Below are positions 41,632-51,173 of a stretch of 64,000 nt of DNA, one piece after another. The stretch covers positions 907,524-971,523 of the forward strand of contig NZ_AP027042.1 in the NCBI RefSeq assembly GCF_027924605.1, given 5' to 3'. The notes below the pieces were generated by a model that did not search any database, was not told where the DNA came from, and worked only from the letters and a program-made list of their open reading frames with translations. Each line of letters starts with the position of its first letter. The stretch's first letter is position 1. The position numbers were made by a program, and so were the translations under genes. Source of the stretch: Dyella sp. GSA-30. Its GTDB lineage: Bacteria > Pseudomonadota > Gammaproteobacteria > Xanthomonadales > Rhodanobacteraceae.

Positions 41632-43941
41632 TCAGAGTGCCAGCGATACAGAGGCGAACCAGCTGCGGCCCGGCAACACGTAGTACGAGCCGGTGCTTCC
41701 GCTGACCGAGTTGATCACCAGGTTGTGCGCGTCGAACAGGTTGTCCACCTGCAGGCGAACCTTGTAGCTCTTGATCACCGAGCCGCTCAGGTTCTGGCCG
41801 TAACCCACGCTCATCGCTGCCTGCCAGAAGCCACCCGTCGAAATGGTCGAGGTGACCGACGATGCCTGATCGGGGTTGAAGCTCGAGTTGTAGCCCTTCT
41901 GGCTACCGGCATATTTGTCGAACAGCGACGCGAAGAAACCGTCGTTCTCGTACAGCACGCCGATGGCTGCCGTGCGGTCGGGCACATTGGGGATGTCCAG
42001 TCGCGAGCCCTTGAAGGTGGCGTCCTGCAACGACCCGTTGGCGAACACGCTGGTGCCGGCGCCGACGTAGTAGGTCATCTCCGCTTCGATGCCCTTGATA
42101 TAGGCGCCCTTGGCGACGTAATAGACCGCATCGGTGGTGCCTGGGATCGTGGTCGAGAAAGCGTAGTTCTTGAAGTTGATGAAATAGACGTCGGCATCCG
42201 CATTGAAGCGATCGGTCTTGTAGACCGAGCCGAACTGGTAGTTCATCGTCTGCTCCGGATGCGCCTTGTTCAACGACGGATCCGGTACGTAGAACTCATT
42301 GAGATTGGGCGTCAGAAAGCCCTGCGCAGCCGTCGCATAGATGCTCCAGTCGTCGCGCAGCAGATAGTTGGCGGTCAGATAGCCGAGCGTCTTGTCCCAG
42401 GTCTGGCTGTAGCGCAACGGGACCTTGCTGGTCTGGTTGATCGGTGCCTCGATATCGCGGCTGATATCGAGGTATTTCACGCCGGGGGTGATGCTCAGCC
42501 CATTGATCGGGTGCCACTCGTACTCGGCATAGAGCTGCCCCGTGTGCAGCTGGTCCTTCATGATGTACTTGTACGGCCCGCTATACACACCCTTGGCATT
42601 GAAGCTGCCTTGCAGCGGCTGACCGGCCTTGACGTCGATGGCCTGATCACGGCCATAGTCGACGGCAACGCTGCTGCGCTGATTGTTGGTGTATTCGTAC
42701 CAGCCGCCCGTGCGGAACTGGCCGTAGTCGTCGGCGTGCACCAGCGCGAAAGTGTCGCCCCAGGCACGGTAATTGTTGATCTTGATATAGCCGCCCATAT
42801 TGGTCGGCGATGCCTTGGTGCCTACGTACGGGCTTTCGTGGCTGGTGTTGTCGTACGCGTAGGTATAGACCTTGTTGTCCAGCGACCAGGTCTCCGACAG
42901 TGCGCTGTGCACACCCAGGTACTCGAGATCGGTCTGCTTGGTCTGAAAGTTGTAGCAGGCGCAGTTGGTGCTGGTCGGATCGTTGTTGAGGCCGAAATTG
43001 CGTCCCAGCTGCGCGATCTGCTTCAGCGTCAGCGAACTCAGGTCGGGGTTGTTGAAACGGATGTAGTTGTAGTTGCTGAGAAACGTGATCTCGGTGCCGG
43101 TGCCGATCGGCTGTACATACTTGATGTAGCCGGTCTTGCGCGAAGTGTCGCCGTCGGTCTTGGCGGTGTCGGTGCTGATGTACTGGGCGCTGGCGATCAG
43201 CTTGCCGCCGCCCAGATCATCCAAGCGGCCCGTGTTGACTTCAAGATGCGTCAGCGAGGTGCCGTAGCTGCCGAAGCTCTGGGTGGGGATGAACGAGAAC
43301 GAGTCCAGCGGATCCTTCGAACTGAGCGCCACGGTGCCGCCGAAGGTCGCCTCACCGATGGTGCTGGCGCTGCCGGGACCGCGATCGACGAGCACCTGGC
43401 CGATCATCTTGGCCGGGAAGTAGCTGCTGGTGTGATGGCTGAAATCGTTGGTATCGCCGAACGGAATGCCGTCGTAGGTGACGTTGTACTGGTTGTCGTT
43501 GAAACCGCGAAGGGTCATCTGCTTGGATTCGCCAAGGCCAGGTCCGGCCGGGCTGACATTGGTGACGCCCGGGGCGATCGCTGCGATCGTGGCGTAATCC
43601 GCCGTCGGCGCAACATGGTTGCTGATCCAGTCCAGCCCGATCACCGATTGCGGCTGGGTGATGGTCAGGTCGGCCTGGGTCGGTGCCTGGGTCAGCGCCG
43701 AATTGCTGACCGCACCCTGCACCTCGATCTCTTCCAGCTGCTTGGGCTGCTTGGTGGTCGCCGCAGCCGGCGCATTCGTCGCTGCCGTGGCCGCGTCGTC
43801 GGCGAAGGCGGGAGCGCTCAAGCAAAAGCCGGCCAGCATGGCCAGGGAGAGGGGGGCATGCCATTGCCGAATACCGCGAACTATTGGATGCAGAACAAGG
43901 GATTGCGCGCGAACGCGCGAGCGGCGGAAACGGCTTTGCAT
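41632..43941 (-). CDS. TonB-dependent outer membrane receptor
   Basis: 769 residues from ATG 43941, without a strong ribosome site. A signal peptide ends LSAPAFADD. The likely TonB box is LEEIEVQGA (~68). The plug domain follows: LDWISNHVAPTADYATIAAIAPGVTN (~103), LRGFNDNQYNVTYDGIPFGD, VDRGPGSASTIGEATFGGTV. The barrel ends SWFASVSLAL with a hydrophobic C-terminus. Ligand is unknown; linkage to an acid phosphatase suggests uptake of a phosphorylated compound or use in phosphate limitation. Related Xanthomonadales receptors of this pair type exist, from memory. Confidence 0.93.
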   Translation of the reverse strand: MQSRFRRSRVRAQSLVLHPIVRGIRQWHAPLSLAMLAGFCLSAPAFADDAATAATNAPAAATTKQPKQLEEIEVQGAVSNSALTQAPTQADLTITQPQSVIGLDWISNHVAPTADYATIAAIAPGVTNVSPAGPGLGESKQMTLRGFNDNQYNVTYDGIPFGDTNDFSHHTSSYFPAKMIGQVLVDRGPGSASTIGEATFGGTVALSSKDPLDSFSFIPTQSFGSYGTSLTHLEVNTGRLDDLGGGKLIASAQYISTDTAKTDGDTSRKTGYIKYVQPIGTGTEITFLSNYNYIRFNNPDLSSLTLKQIAQLGRNFGLNNDPTSTNCACYNFQTKQTDLEYLGVHSALSETWSLDNKVYTYAYDNTSHESPYVGTKASPTNMGGYIKINNYRAWGDTFALVHADDYGQFRTGGWYEYTNNQRSSVAVDYGRDQAIDVKAGQPLQGSFNAKGVYSGPYKYIMKDQLHTGQLYAEYEWHPINGLSITPGVKYLDISRDIEAPINQTSKVPLRYSQTWDKTLGYLTANYLLRDDWSIYATAAQGFLTPNLNEFYVPDPSLNKAHPEQTMNYQFGSVYKTDRFNADADVYFINFKNYAFSTTIPGTTDAVYYVAKGAYIKGIEAEMTYYVGAGTSVFANGSLQDATFKGSRLDIPNVPDRTAAIGVLYENDGFFASLFDKYAGSQKGYNSSFNPDQASSVTSTISTGGFWQAAMSVGYGQNLSGSVIKSYKVRLQVDNLFDAHNLVINSVSGSTGSYYVLPGRSWFASVSLAL

Positions 43942-44111
43942 GGTGGCCTACACGGTGGGTGACGTAAGCCTGTTAGCGTGGGAGGCCCGTTTTACAGTTC
44001 TGTTGCACGAGGGTGATGTGGACCGGCGGTTTGCTTAGGCTTGTCTTAGGCGTCCTGTTCGCCCGACCCGTGGGGGCAGGTATGCTCAGGCGAAAACCTG
44101 GAAACGGACCT

Positions 44112-45065
44112 GTGCGCGAGCTATATCCCGAGATCGAACCCTACGCCACTCACCGGCTCGCTGTCGACGAGCTTCACGAGCTCCATATAGAGGAATGCGG
44201 CAACCCCGACGGATTGCCCGTGATCTTTCTCCACGGCGGTCCCGGCGTGGGATTGTCTCCTTACCATCGCCGCTTCTTCGATCCTGCGCGTTACCGCATC
44301 GTGCTGTTCGATCAACGCGGTGCCGGCAAGTCGACCCCACATGCGGAGCTGCGCAACAACACGACCTGGCATCTGGTTGCGGACATCGAACGCATCCGCG
44401 CGCATTTCGGTATCGAACGCTGGGTGGTCTTCGGCGGCTCGTGGGGTTCGACCCTGGCGCTGGCGTACGCGCAGAAGCATCCTGAGCCGGTGATCGGCCT
44501 GGTATTGCGCGGGATCTTTCTTGGCCGGCCGGGCGAGCTACGTTGGTTCAATGAACTCGACGGCGGTGCCTCGTGGATCTTTCCCGAGCGTTGGGCACAT
44601 TACCTCGAACACATTCCGGTCCAGGAGCGCGGCGAGATGGTCGAGGCGTATTGGCGTCGACTCGATAGCCCCGACCACGCAGTACGCCTGGCGGCGGCCA
44701 AGGCCTGGAGTTATTGGGAAGGAGGCAGCACGAGTTTGCTGCATGATCCCAACGAGGCCGGCAACTTCGAAGATCCGCAGGTAGCGATAAGCGTCGCAAG
44801 GGCCGAGGCGCATTATTTCCGCCATGCGGTTTTTCTGAAACCCGATCAGCTTGTGCGCGACGTCGAACGTATCCGCCATATCCCGGCGACCATCGTCCAA
44901 GGACGCTACGACATCATTTGTCCGGTCAAGAGTGCCTATGATCTGGCCACTGCGTGGCCGGAAGCGGACTTTCACATTGTGATGGCGGGCCACAGCGCCG
45001 CCGACCCGGCGATTGTCGATGTGCTGGTCAGAGCCACCGATACCCTGGCCGATCGATATAGCTGA
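44112..45065 (+). CDS. pip: proline iminopeptidase (S33)
   Basis: 317 residues from GTG 44112 (GGA upstream), the usual length; ATG 44082 (GGGGGCAGG site) is a possible longer start. Family landmarks: LYPEIEPYATHRLAVDELHELHIEECGNPDG, oxyanion FLHGGPGVGLSPYHRRFFDP (~42), LFDQRGAGKSTPHAELRNNTTWHLVADIE (~68), nucleophile FGGSWGSTLALAYAQ (Ser ~110), IVQGRYDIICP acid and MAGHSAADP His. It removes N-terminal proline from peptides in the cytoplasm. Divergent from the TonB receptor. Confidence 0.95.
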   Translation: MRELYPEIEPYATHRLAVDELHELHIEECGNPDGLPVIFLHGGPGVGLSPYHRRFFDPARYRIVLFDQRGAGKSTPHAELRNNTTWHLVADIERIRAHFGIERWVVFGGSWGSTLALAYAQKHPEPVIGLVLRGIFLGRPGELRWFNELDGGASWIFPERWAHYLEHIPVQERGEMVEAYWRRLDSPDHAVRLAAAKAWSYWEGGSTSLLHDPNEAGNFEDPQVAISVARAEAHYFRHAVFLKPDQLVRDVERIRHIPATIVQGRYDIICPVKSAYDLATAWPEADFHIVMAGHSAADPAIVDVLVRATDTLADRYS

Positions 45066-45195
45066 CCGATATGCCCACCGTACCGGACGAGCGTCTTGCG
45101 ATCATCTTCACGGCATCTGGATCATGTTAACCCGGTGCGAGACCTGAGGACCGCCTGGTTCTTGCCGCACTTGTCCATCCGATCCCAGGGACTTC

Positions 45196-46764
45196 ATGTT
45201 GCGTTGCACGCGCGCTCTGACTGTCACGCTAGTCGCTTTGGCGATAGGCGCTTGCGCGTCACTCCCGACCGATAGCAAACACCCATCCAAGGCATTGCCG
45301 CCGGCCACGAAGACACCGACGGGTAGCTACATCCATGAGCAGGTCGACCAGCATCAGGATCTATCCGGATTTCGCCTGTTGACGCTCAATACGAATGCGC
45401 TGCTGAGCCGTATCGCACTGGCCGATCACGCGCAGCATTCGATCGACCTGCAGTACTACATTTTCGACAACGACGAGACGGGTCGGCTGGTGGCATTGCA
45501 TCTCCTGCAAGCGGCCGATCGTGGCGTGCGTGTGCGCCTGCTACTGGACGATATCAATGTCAGCAACGAGGTCGATATGCTGGATGCGCTCGATGCGCAT
45601 CCGAATATCGAGATACGGCTTTTCAATCCGTTCTCCACGCACAACCCTTCGTTCTTATCCAAGGCAATGCAATTCATGGTCGATGCGCACCGTCTGAATC
45701 GGCGCATGCACAACAAGTCGTTTATCGTGGACGGCAATGTGGCCGTGGTCGGTGGGCGCAATATCGGCAACGGCTATTTCGATGCCGGCGATAACACCAA
45801 CTTTCGCGATCTCGACCTGATCGCCATTGGCCCGGTGGTCAAAGAAGCCTCGCGCACATTCGACGACTACTGGAACTGCGACGCGGCCTATCCACTCAAG
45901 GCCTTCCGTGGCAACCATGCCAATCACTACGATCTGGCGAAGCTGCGCACCGATCTTGCGCACGACGCGCGCAAATTCGCGCAATCGGATTACGCCCAGT
46001 CGACGCTGGATGAACTGCCCAATGGCCCCTCGGCGGACCATCCTGGTGCCTGGTTCTGGGGTACGGCCGTACTGGTCGCCGACCAGCCGGAAAAAATCGA
46101 AACCGATCATGACGAGCCGGCATTGCGCATCGGTCCACGGATCAAGGCCGTCACCGACAGTGCGCAGCAACAGGTGCTGTTGATATCGCCGTACTTTATT
46201 CCCGGCGACAACGGCGTGAACTACCTGGGCGATCTGGTTGCGCGAGGCGTGACCGTGAAGGTGCTGACCAATTCGCTCGCATCTACCGATGAGCCCGCCG
46301 TACACACAGGCTATTCGCACTATCGCGCGACGCTGCTGCACAAGGGCGTGCTGATCTATGAACTTCGGCCCGCGGCGGGGACGAGCCAAAAGGTGACGGC
46401 GCGCGGTACGTCCTCAGGCGTCAGCCTGCATGCGAAGGCCATCGTGGTGGACCGGCGGCAGGTCTTCGTCGGCTCGATGAACATGGACCAGCGCTCCAAG
46501 CTGTTGAATACGGAGATGGGAATTATCGTGGACTCACCGGCATTGGCCGAGGCGGTAGCCCAGTTCTTCGATTCCGCGGTACTGCCTGCCAATGCCTATC
46601 ATGTCGTGCTGCGCAATCCGGATTCACTCCATAGCCATGCCTTGCAATGGCAGGCAAGCGATGGCGATAAGCCGTTGCGCTACAACCACGATCCGGACGC
46701 GGCCCTGCAACGCCGCCTTGAGGTAGCCTTGCTCCGGTTGCTGCCGATCGATGGCATGCTCTGA
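45196..46764 (+). CDS. phospholipase D family lipoprotein, cardiolipin synthase C-like
   Basis: 522 residues. N-terminal signal with lipobox AIGAC (Cys ~20). Two HKD motifs: HNKSFIVDGNVAVVGGRNIGNGYFD (~172) and HAKAIVVDRRQVFVGSMNMDQRS (~412). The SRIALADHAQHSIDLQYYIFDNDETG stretch at ~75 and YYWNCDAA region match the ClsC/YmdC type. Both active-site His-Lys-Asp sets are intact; it should join phospholipids into cardiolipin or act as a phospholipase in the envelope. The following DUF5329 gene starts 25 bases downstream. Confidence 0.92.
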   Translation: MLRCTRALTVTLVALAIGACASLPTDSKHPSKALPPATKTPTGSYIHEQVDQHQDLSGFRLLTLNTNALLSRIALADHAQHSIDLQYYIFDNDETGRLVALHLLQAADRGVRVRLLLDDINVSNEVDMLDALDAHPNIEIRLFNPFSTHNPSFLSKAMQFMVDAHRLNRRMHNKSFIVDGNVAVVGGRNIGNGYFDAGDNTNFRDLDLIAIGPVVKEASRTFDDYWNCDAAYPLKAFRGNHANHYDLAKLRTDLAHDARKFAQSDYAQSTLDELPNGPSADHPGAWFWGTAVLVADQPEKIETDHDEPALRIGPRIKAVTDSAQQQVLLISPYFIPGDNGVNYLGDLVARGVTVKVLTNSLASTDEPAVHTGYSHYRATLLHKGVLIYELRPAAGTSQKVTARGTSSGVSLHAKAIVVDRRQVFVGSMNMDQRSKLLNTEMGIIVDSPALAEAVAQFFDSAVLPANAYHVVLRNPDSLHSHALQWQASDGDKPLRYNHDPDAALQRRLEVALLRLLPIDGML

Positions 46765-46789
46765 ATCGCTGGACGAAAGGAAACACTTG

Positions 46790-47209
46790 ATGCTCGCGCC
46801 CGTTACCGCCTCGATACGTCAGCATCGTGGGCTTGTTTGCACAGTCATGGCCATGTGGTTGCTATGGCTGGCCATGTTGACGCCGGCGATCGCCCAGCAG
46901 GACATCCCGCATCACGACATCGAACAGCAGAAGATCAACTATCTGATCGCTTCCGTGGAAGGGCTCAAAGACGTGTCCTTCATTCGCAATGGGTCCTCTT
47001 ACAATGCCGAACAGGCGGCATCGCATATGCGCCTCAAGCTGCGCATGGCCGGAAGCCGGGTAAAGACCGCCGACGATTTCATTGTCTACTGCGCGACCGA
47101 ATCTTCCGTCACCGGGATCAAATACACGATTCGCTTTCCGGATGGGCACACGATCGAATCGGCAACCTTCCTGCGTGACAAGCTGGCCAGCTTCAAGGCG
47201 TCGGACTGA
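46790..47209 (+). CDS. DUF5329 (YfeK-like) secreted protein
   Basis: 139 residues from ATG 46790 (AAGGA site); an upstream in-frame ATG at 46751 overlaps the PLD gene. Signal peptide: a hydrophobic VMAMWLLWLAMLTPAIAQQ. The mature part matches DUF5329: INYLIASVEGLKDVSFIRNGSSYNAEQAASHMRLKLRMAGSRVKTADDFI. Function unknown. Likely co-transcribed with the PLD lipoprotein. Confidence 0.9.
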   Translation: MLAPVTASIRQHRGLVCTVMAMWLLWLAMLTPAIAQQDIPHHDIEQQKINYLIASVEGLKDVSFIRNGSSYNAEQAASHMRLKLRMAGSRVKTADDFIVYCATESSVTGIKYTIRFPDGHTIESATFLRDKLASFKASD

Positions 47210-47378
47210 GCTGGCCGGAGGGCGGGGCCTGGCTTGCGTGCGGCACACCACCCACGTTCGACGACACCAGCCCAGGGCTATATACGACGATCAGCAAGCT
47301 CAACGTAGAACGCGCTCGATTTACGATCCTGCCGCGCTGTTGCACACTGTCTCCGATGGGGCGTTCCTGGGGGATGGC

Positions 47379-47966
47379 ATGAAGAAATCCAGACTTGAAG
47401 CATTCACCGATGGCGTGATCGCCGTCATCATCACCATCATGGTGCTGGAACTGAAGACACCGGCCGAGCCGACCTGGCCTGAGCTATTGAAGTCTTGGCC
47501 GGTCTTTCTGAGCTATATCCTCAGTTTTATCTACGTCGGTATCTACTGGAACAACCACCATCACATGTTGCAACTGGTGAAACGCATCAACGGCAAGGCG
47601 ATGTGGGCCAACCTGTTTTTTCTGTTCAGCCTGTCGCTGCTTCCCTTTGCCACTGCATGGCTCAACGAGGCACACCCGCATCCGGCGCTGGTGCCCACGA
47701 TCTTCTACGGCTTCATTCTTTTCCTGACCGCCGTATCGTGGGTGCCGCTGTCTCGTTCGTTGATCGAAGCCAATGGTGGCGCCGATTGCGAACTGGCCGA
47801 AGCACTCGGCTCGGACTGGAAAGGTAGATCATCGATCGTCATCTATGCGATCGCCATTGTGCTGGCGATCTACAACCCGATCATTTCCTGCGTGCTCTAT
47901 GCGGTGGTTGCCGCGTTGTGGTTCATTCCCGATCGGCGCATCGAAAGCAGGTTGCTGGATAAGTAG
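47379..47966 (+). CDS. TMEM175-like (DUF1211) membrane channel protein
   Basis: 195 residues from MKKSRLEAFTDGVIAVIITI at ATG 47379 (GGGGG site). The family filter-helix signature RxxAFxDGVxAVxxTxxVLEL is clear. About five or six helices follow, with YVGIYWNNHHHMLQLVKRING and LFFLFSLSLLPFATAWL. Bacterial TMEM175 proteins form potassium-selective channels. An upstream in-frame extension (from 47082) crosses the DUF5329 gene and is not used. Confidence 0.9.
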   Translation: MKKSRLEAFTDGVIAVIITIMVLELKTPAEPTWPELLKSWPVFLSYILSFIYVGIYWNNHHHMLQLVKRINGKAMWANLFFLFSLSLLPFATAWLNEAHPHPALVPTIFYGFILFLTAVSWVPLSRSLIEANGGADCELAEALGSDWKGRSSIVIYAIAIVLAIYNPIISCVLYAVVAALWFIPDRRIESRLLDK

Positions 47967-47976
47967 ACACCGCAAG

Positions 47977-48003
47977 AGCAAGGCCGTATGGCACGGCCTT
48001 GCT
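47977..48003. terminator. bidirectional terminator-like hairpin
   Basis: Perfect 11-bp stem AGCAAGGCCGT / ACGGCCTTGCT around ATGGC, in the 44-base gap between two convergent genes. No long U-tract on either side; placement favours a shared terminator. Confidence 0.75.
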
Positions 48004-48010
48004 CGCTTGC

Positions 48011-49132
48011 TCAGCGCTCGTGTCGCTCGTGCGGCTGACCTCCGCCTGGATGACTCGGATGCGGTTGCGGCGCGCCATGAGGGGCACCGCCAGGCCGCGG
48101 TTCGCCTTGATGAGCCATGGCCGGTGGGCGCGCCTCTCCGAACGCCTGCGGCCTCGCATGCGGTGACATTTGTGGCTGGCCTGCGTGCGTGGCCTGCATG
48201 GCGTGAGCTTGCGTGTTGAAGCGATTCGCGCCGTTGTTCGGCATACCGGGCCGTTGACCGTTGGCGGGATGCGCGAAACCGGCCGAAGGCAATGCGTTGA
48301 GACGATTCGGCGCAGTCGCGGCATGGTTCTGCATCGCCATGGCGTGGGCTGCGCTCGCCTGTGGTGCACCGTGTGCAGCGACGACGTCGTGGCCGGCGAA
48401 AACACCTGGATGGGCCGTGGCCGCAATTGGCGGTGCGCCATGGTTGAACGATGCGCGCAGCGACTGGTTCTGGCTCGCCAGTTGGCGTTGTTGCATCTGC
48501 GCGGCGATCGGTGCGGTATGTTGCTCGTGCGCATAAGCCATTTCTTGCGATGACGGGCGCGTGCTGATGCCGCCATTGCCGCCGTTGTAGCTCACGCGAT
48601 TGACCGTGACGTTGTTGATCACCGTCTTGTTGTAGACGTTGGTGATGTGCACGTTATTGATCTGGTTGACCGAGCGGTTGTAGTAAAAGCCGCCGTGCCC
48701 CCAGTAGCCACCGCCATAGCCGACGCCGGTGTAACCGAAGCCGTAATTGATGCCGCCGTAAAAACCTACGTGGCGGCCCCAGTAACCTGCATGAAAAATG
48801 TAGACGCCGCTGGACCAACCCCAATATCCCGGTGTCCACAGTGCACCGACATAGGGTGGCAATATCCAGGTGCCCGGCACCCAGAAGTAACCATCGTCGC
48901 CCCAGGCCCAGTAACCCGGCGTCCATATGTAGCCCGGCGCGGGAATCGCCGGCTGCACGTAGACGGGCAACACCGGTGGCGCGGTGGTGATCGTTACGCC
49001 AACGAACACGGCCGCTTCCGCCTTCGGCACGACAGAAACGCCGACGATGGCCAGGGCCAACGCAGCTGCGCCATGGCGAACCAGCAGCGTGCGACGAATG
49101 GACCGAATATTCCTCAATGCAAAGCTACGCAT
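48011..49132 (-). CDS. YXWGXW repeat-containing secreted protein with His/Ala/Pro-rich tail
   Basis: 373 residues. Signal peptide ends near VPKAEAAV. Residues ~65-125 contain YXWGXW-type repeats (YIWTPGYWAWGDDGYFWVPGTW, LWTPGYWGWSSGVYIFHAGYWG), then a Gly/Tyr/Phe-rich run GINYGFGYTGVGYGGGYWGHGGFYYNRSVNQINNVHI... split around ~130-175. The remaining ~200 residues are low complexity, rich in His, Ala, Pro, Gln and Met, ending GGGQPHERHER. Probably periplasmic or surface. The His/Met-rich tail might bind metals, which is interesting beside efflux genes, but that is inference. Confidence 0.88.
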   Translation of the reverse strand: MRSFALRNIRSIRRTLLVRHGAAALALAIVGVSVVPKAEAAVFVGVTITTAPPVLPVYVQPAIPAPGYIWTPGYWAWGDDGYFWVPGTWILPPYVGALWTPGYWGWSSGVYIFHAGYWGRHVGFYGGINYGFGYTGVGYGGGYWGHGGFYYNRSVNQINNVHITNVYNKTVINNVTVNRVSYNGGNGGISTRPSSQEMAYAHEQHTAPIAAQMQQRQLASQNQSLRASFNHGAPPIAATAHPGVFAGHDVVAAHGAPQASAAHAMAMQNHAATAPNRLNALPSAGFAHPANGQRPGMPNNGANRFNTQAHAMQATHAGQPQMSPHARPQAFGEARPPAMAHQGEPRPGGAPHGAPQPHPSHPGGGQPHERHER

Positions 49133-49553
49133 CGCAAGCCCTCCTGCAGTGAACGACAGGCAACTAAACGCCGCTCGCGATCGCAGGAACTACAGCGTGT
49201 GCTCGGCGAAGTTCGACCATGTTCAGCATGCGGAACAGCAATTCAGCCTCGTTGTCAGCTACACGACAGCGTAACCTCCGATCATCTCGCCGCGGGTTGA
49301 CTCTGCCGCAACGCAGCACGACAATCCGCGCCACCGGACGCTACGTGCGACCGGTTTTCTGTCTGAACAAACCAAGGCATATGGACGTTTACCCTAGTCG
49401 CAACGTCGACATCCGCGAGCATCGGGTGCCGGCATTGCATAACAAGCTGATTGTCTGCGGCGACCGCCTGCGGTCGGCTGGCGCTTTCCTGGACTAGGGA
49501 AGACCGGCCCACTCCTGACGGTTGCCACAGGCGCCGTTACAAGGAGATGGGCT
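49133..49553. other. intergenic region upstream of YXWGXW gene
   Basis: About 420 bases. Several frames stay open, but none has a ribosome site with family similarity. Promoters for the minus-strand YXWGXW gene and the plus-strand small ORF should lie here; no clear motif seen. Confidence 0.5.
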
Positions 49554-49766
49554 ATGAAGCTCCTTCGCGAAATTCTTCTGCGCCTGCATGTGGCCGGCCC
49601 ACGTTTGCTGGGCGTTCGACGTGCACGTTCCCAAGCGGTCTTGAAGGTAACGGTGCCCCAACCGTTGAGTGAGGTCGCGATAGCGCCCATCGCGCAGATC
49701 AGCCACACCCATTCCAAGCCGCTGCCCTACGCGGTCTCCACCGACGACCGTCGGCAAGCTGCATAG
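49554..49766 (+). CDS. possible small basic protein, 70 aa
   Basis: ATG 49554 has a good AAGGAGATGGGCT ribosome site. The product starts MKLLREILLRLHVAGPRLLG and is basic throughout, with no clear membrane helix. No family recognised. The opposite strand also stays open here, so coding is not certain; the ribosome site is the main support. Confidence 0.4.
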   Translation: MKLLREILLRLHVAGPRLLGVRRARSQAVLKVTVPQPLSEVAIAPIAQISHTHSKPLPYAVSTDDRRQAA

Positions 49767-50042
49767 ACGCCGCGCGCCGACTGCGCTGCTCGATGCTGCC
49801 CCCCGCCCGACCAAAGGAAACAAACGACCTTGGACCCAGACCCTAGCAGCGATCTTATTCCGATTCACCGACCGCACTGACGTTGTTTCCGAGCCATGCC
49901 CGGATGCGGCGACCGTTAGCGGTTTGACCGCGGGCGGGTGCGCTCACGGCTCTTGAGCCTCATGCCTCCCCTCTGCTCGCCTTCCCTGTAGCCGCCAGCT
50001 GCAGCGGGTGCGTTTGTGCCCGATCCCATCAGGGGAATAACC

Positions 50043-51173
50043 ATGTTGTTTCGCTCAGAAAAAAAACTACTGCGCATTTATTTCATCGTGGCCTTGTCGT
50101 TGTCTGTCGCGGCGTGCTCGCACGACACATCCGGCCAGCAGGATCTCGCGCCTGCGGTCATAGCCGAACACGGGCAATGGCGCGTACCTGAAAAGTCTCC
50201 GCTGCGTACGCGGCTGAAAGTACAGAGCGTGGTGTTGCGCGACGTCAGCCAGCCGCTGATGGCGCCGGCCATGGTGGAGGCCGATCCGGCTCATACGGTC
50301 AATGTGCTTGCTCCGTTGACCGGGCGGGTTGCCGAACTGAAGGTTGCGCTGGGCGATCGTGTATCGCGCGGACAAGTGCTCGCGGTCCTTGTCTCTGGCG
50401 ACTACGCACAGGCGACCTCCGATAGCACCAAGGCGACCGATGCGCTCGCCCTGGCCAGGAAAGCATTGGAGCGCGCCGAGGCGGTGAAAGAAGCGGGCGG
50501 CGCCGCTGAAAAAGACCTGGAAACGGCGCGCAGCGCGTTCGTGCAGGCGCAAGCGGAATACGCGCGCACGCAGACGCGACTGGCATCGCTTGGCGGTGTT
50601 TCTATCGGCAAGGGCGACATGCGTCGCATGCAGGTGCTGTCGCCCGCCGATGGCAGCATCACGACGTTGTCGACGGCAGCGGGCTCGTTCGCCAACGATC
50701 CGAATGCCGTACTGATGACCGTGACTGATCTGGATCATGTCTGGGTTACCGCGAACGTGGCCGAAAACGAAGCCAGGTTGATCGTGCCGAATCTGCACGC
50801 GGGCGTGACGCTGCCGGCATGGCCGGGTCGCGATTTCCACGGCACCGTACAGTCGGTGAGTGCTGTGCTCGATGCCGATTCGCGTCGCGTCAAGGCGCGC
50901 ATTGTCGTGCCGAACGCGGACGGTGCGCTGAAGCCGAACATGTTCGCCACCGCCACCTTCCAGGTGCCGCAGCCGCAGGCCTTGCTGGTACCGCAGTCGG
51001 CCCTGCTGATGAACAACGACAGCGTCACCGTGCTGGTCGAAGTCTCGCCATGGGTATTCGTGCGCCGCGTGGTGGAGCTTGGCCAGGATATCGGCAACGA
51101 GGCACGCATCACCAAGGGACTGCAGCCGGGCGACCGTATCGTGGTCGCCGGTGGAGTGCTGATCAATGATTGA
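50043..51173 (+). CDS. RND efflux periplasmic adaptor (membrane fusion protein), system 1
   Basis: 376 residues from ATG 50043 (AGGGGA site). Lipoprotein signal with VAAC lipobox (~24). HlyD/CusB-like order: lipoyl half VNVLAPLTGRVAELKVALGDRVSRGQVLAVL (~85), a coiled-coil hairpin (~120-185), second lipoyl half VLSPADGSITTL, beta-barrel VWVTANVAENEARLIV, and KPNMFATATFQVPQPQALLVPQSALL. Overlaps the pump gene by eight bases. No metal-binding His/Met cluster stands out. Confidence 0.93.
   Translation: MLFRSEKKLLRIYFIVALSLSVAACSHDTSGQQDLAPAVIAEHGQWRVPEKSPLRTRLKVQSVVLRDVSQPLMAPAMVEADPAHTVNVLAPLTGRVAELKVALGDRVSRGQVLAVLVSGDYAQATSDSTKATDALALARKALERAEAVKEAGGAAEKDLETARSAFVQAQAEYARTQTRLASLGGVSIGKGDMRRMQVLSPADGSITTLSTAAGSFANDPNAVLMTVTDLDHVWVTANVAENEARLIVPNLHAGVTLPAWPGRDFHGTVQSVSAVLDADSRRVKARIVVPNADGALKPNMFATATFQVPQPQALLVPQSALLMNNDSVTVLVEVSPWVFVRRVVELGQDIGNEARITKGLQPGDRIVVAGGVLIND

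Noticed and set aside
40885-43962. 1025-aa open frame antisense to the phosphatase and TonB receptor
   Set aside because: It spans two well-supported genes on the other strand, is Arg/Gly/Val-rich shadow sequence and has no domain.
49494-49877. 127-aa minus-strand frame opposite the 70-aa ORF
   Set aside because: No ribosome site at its start and no family; the plus-strand small ORF has a better start signal.
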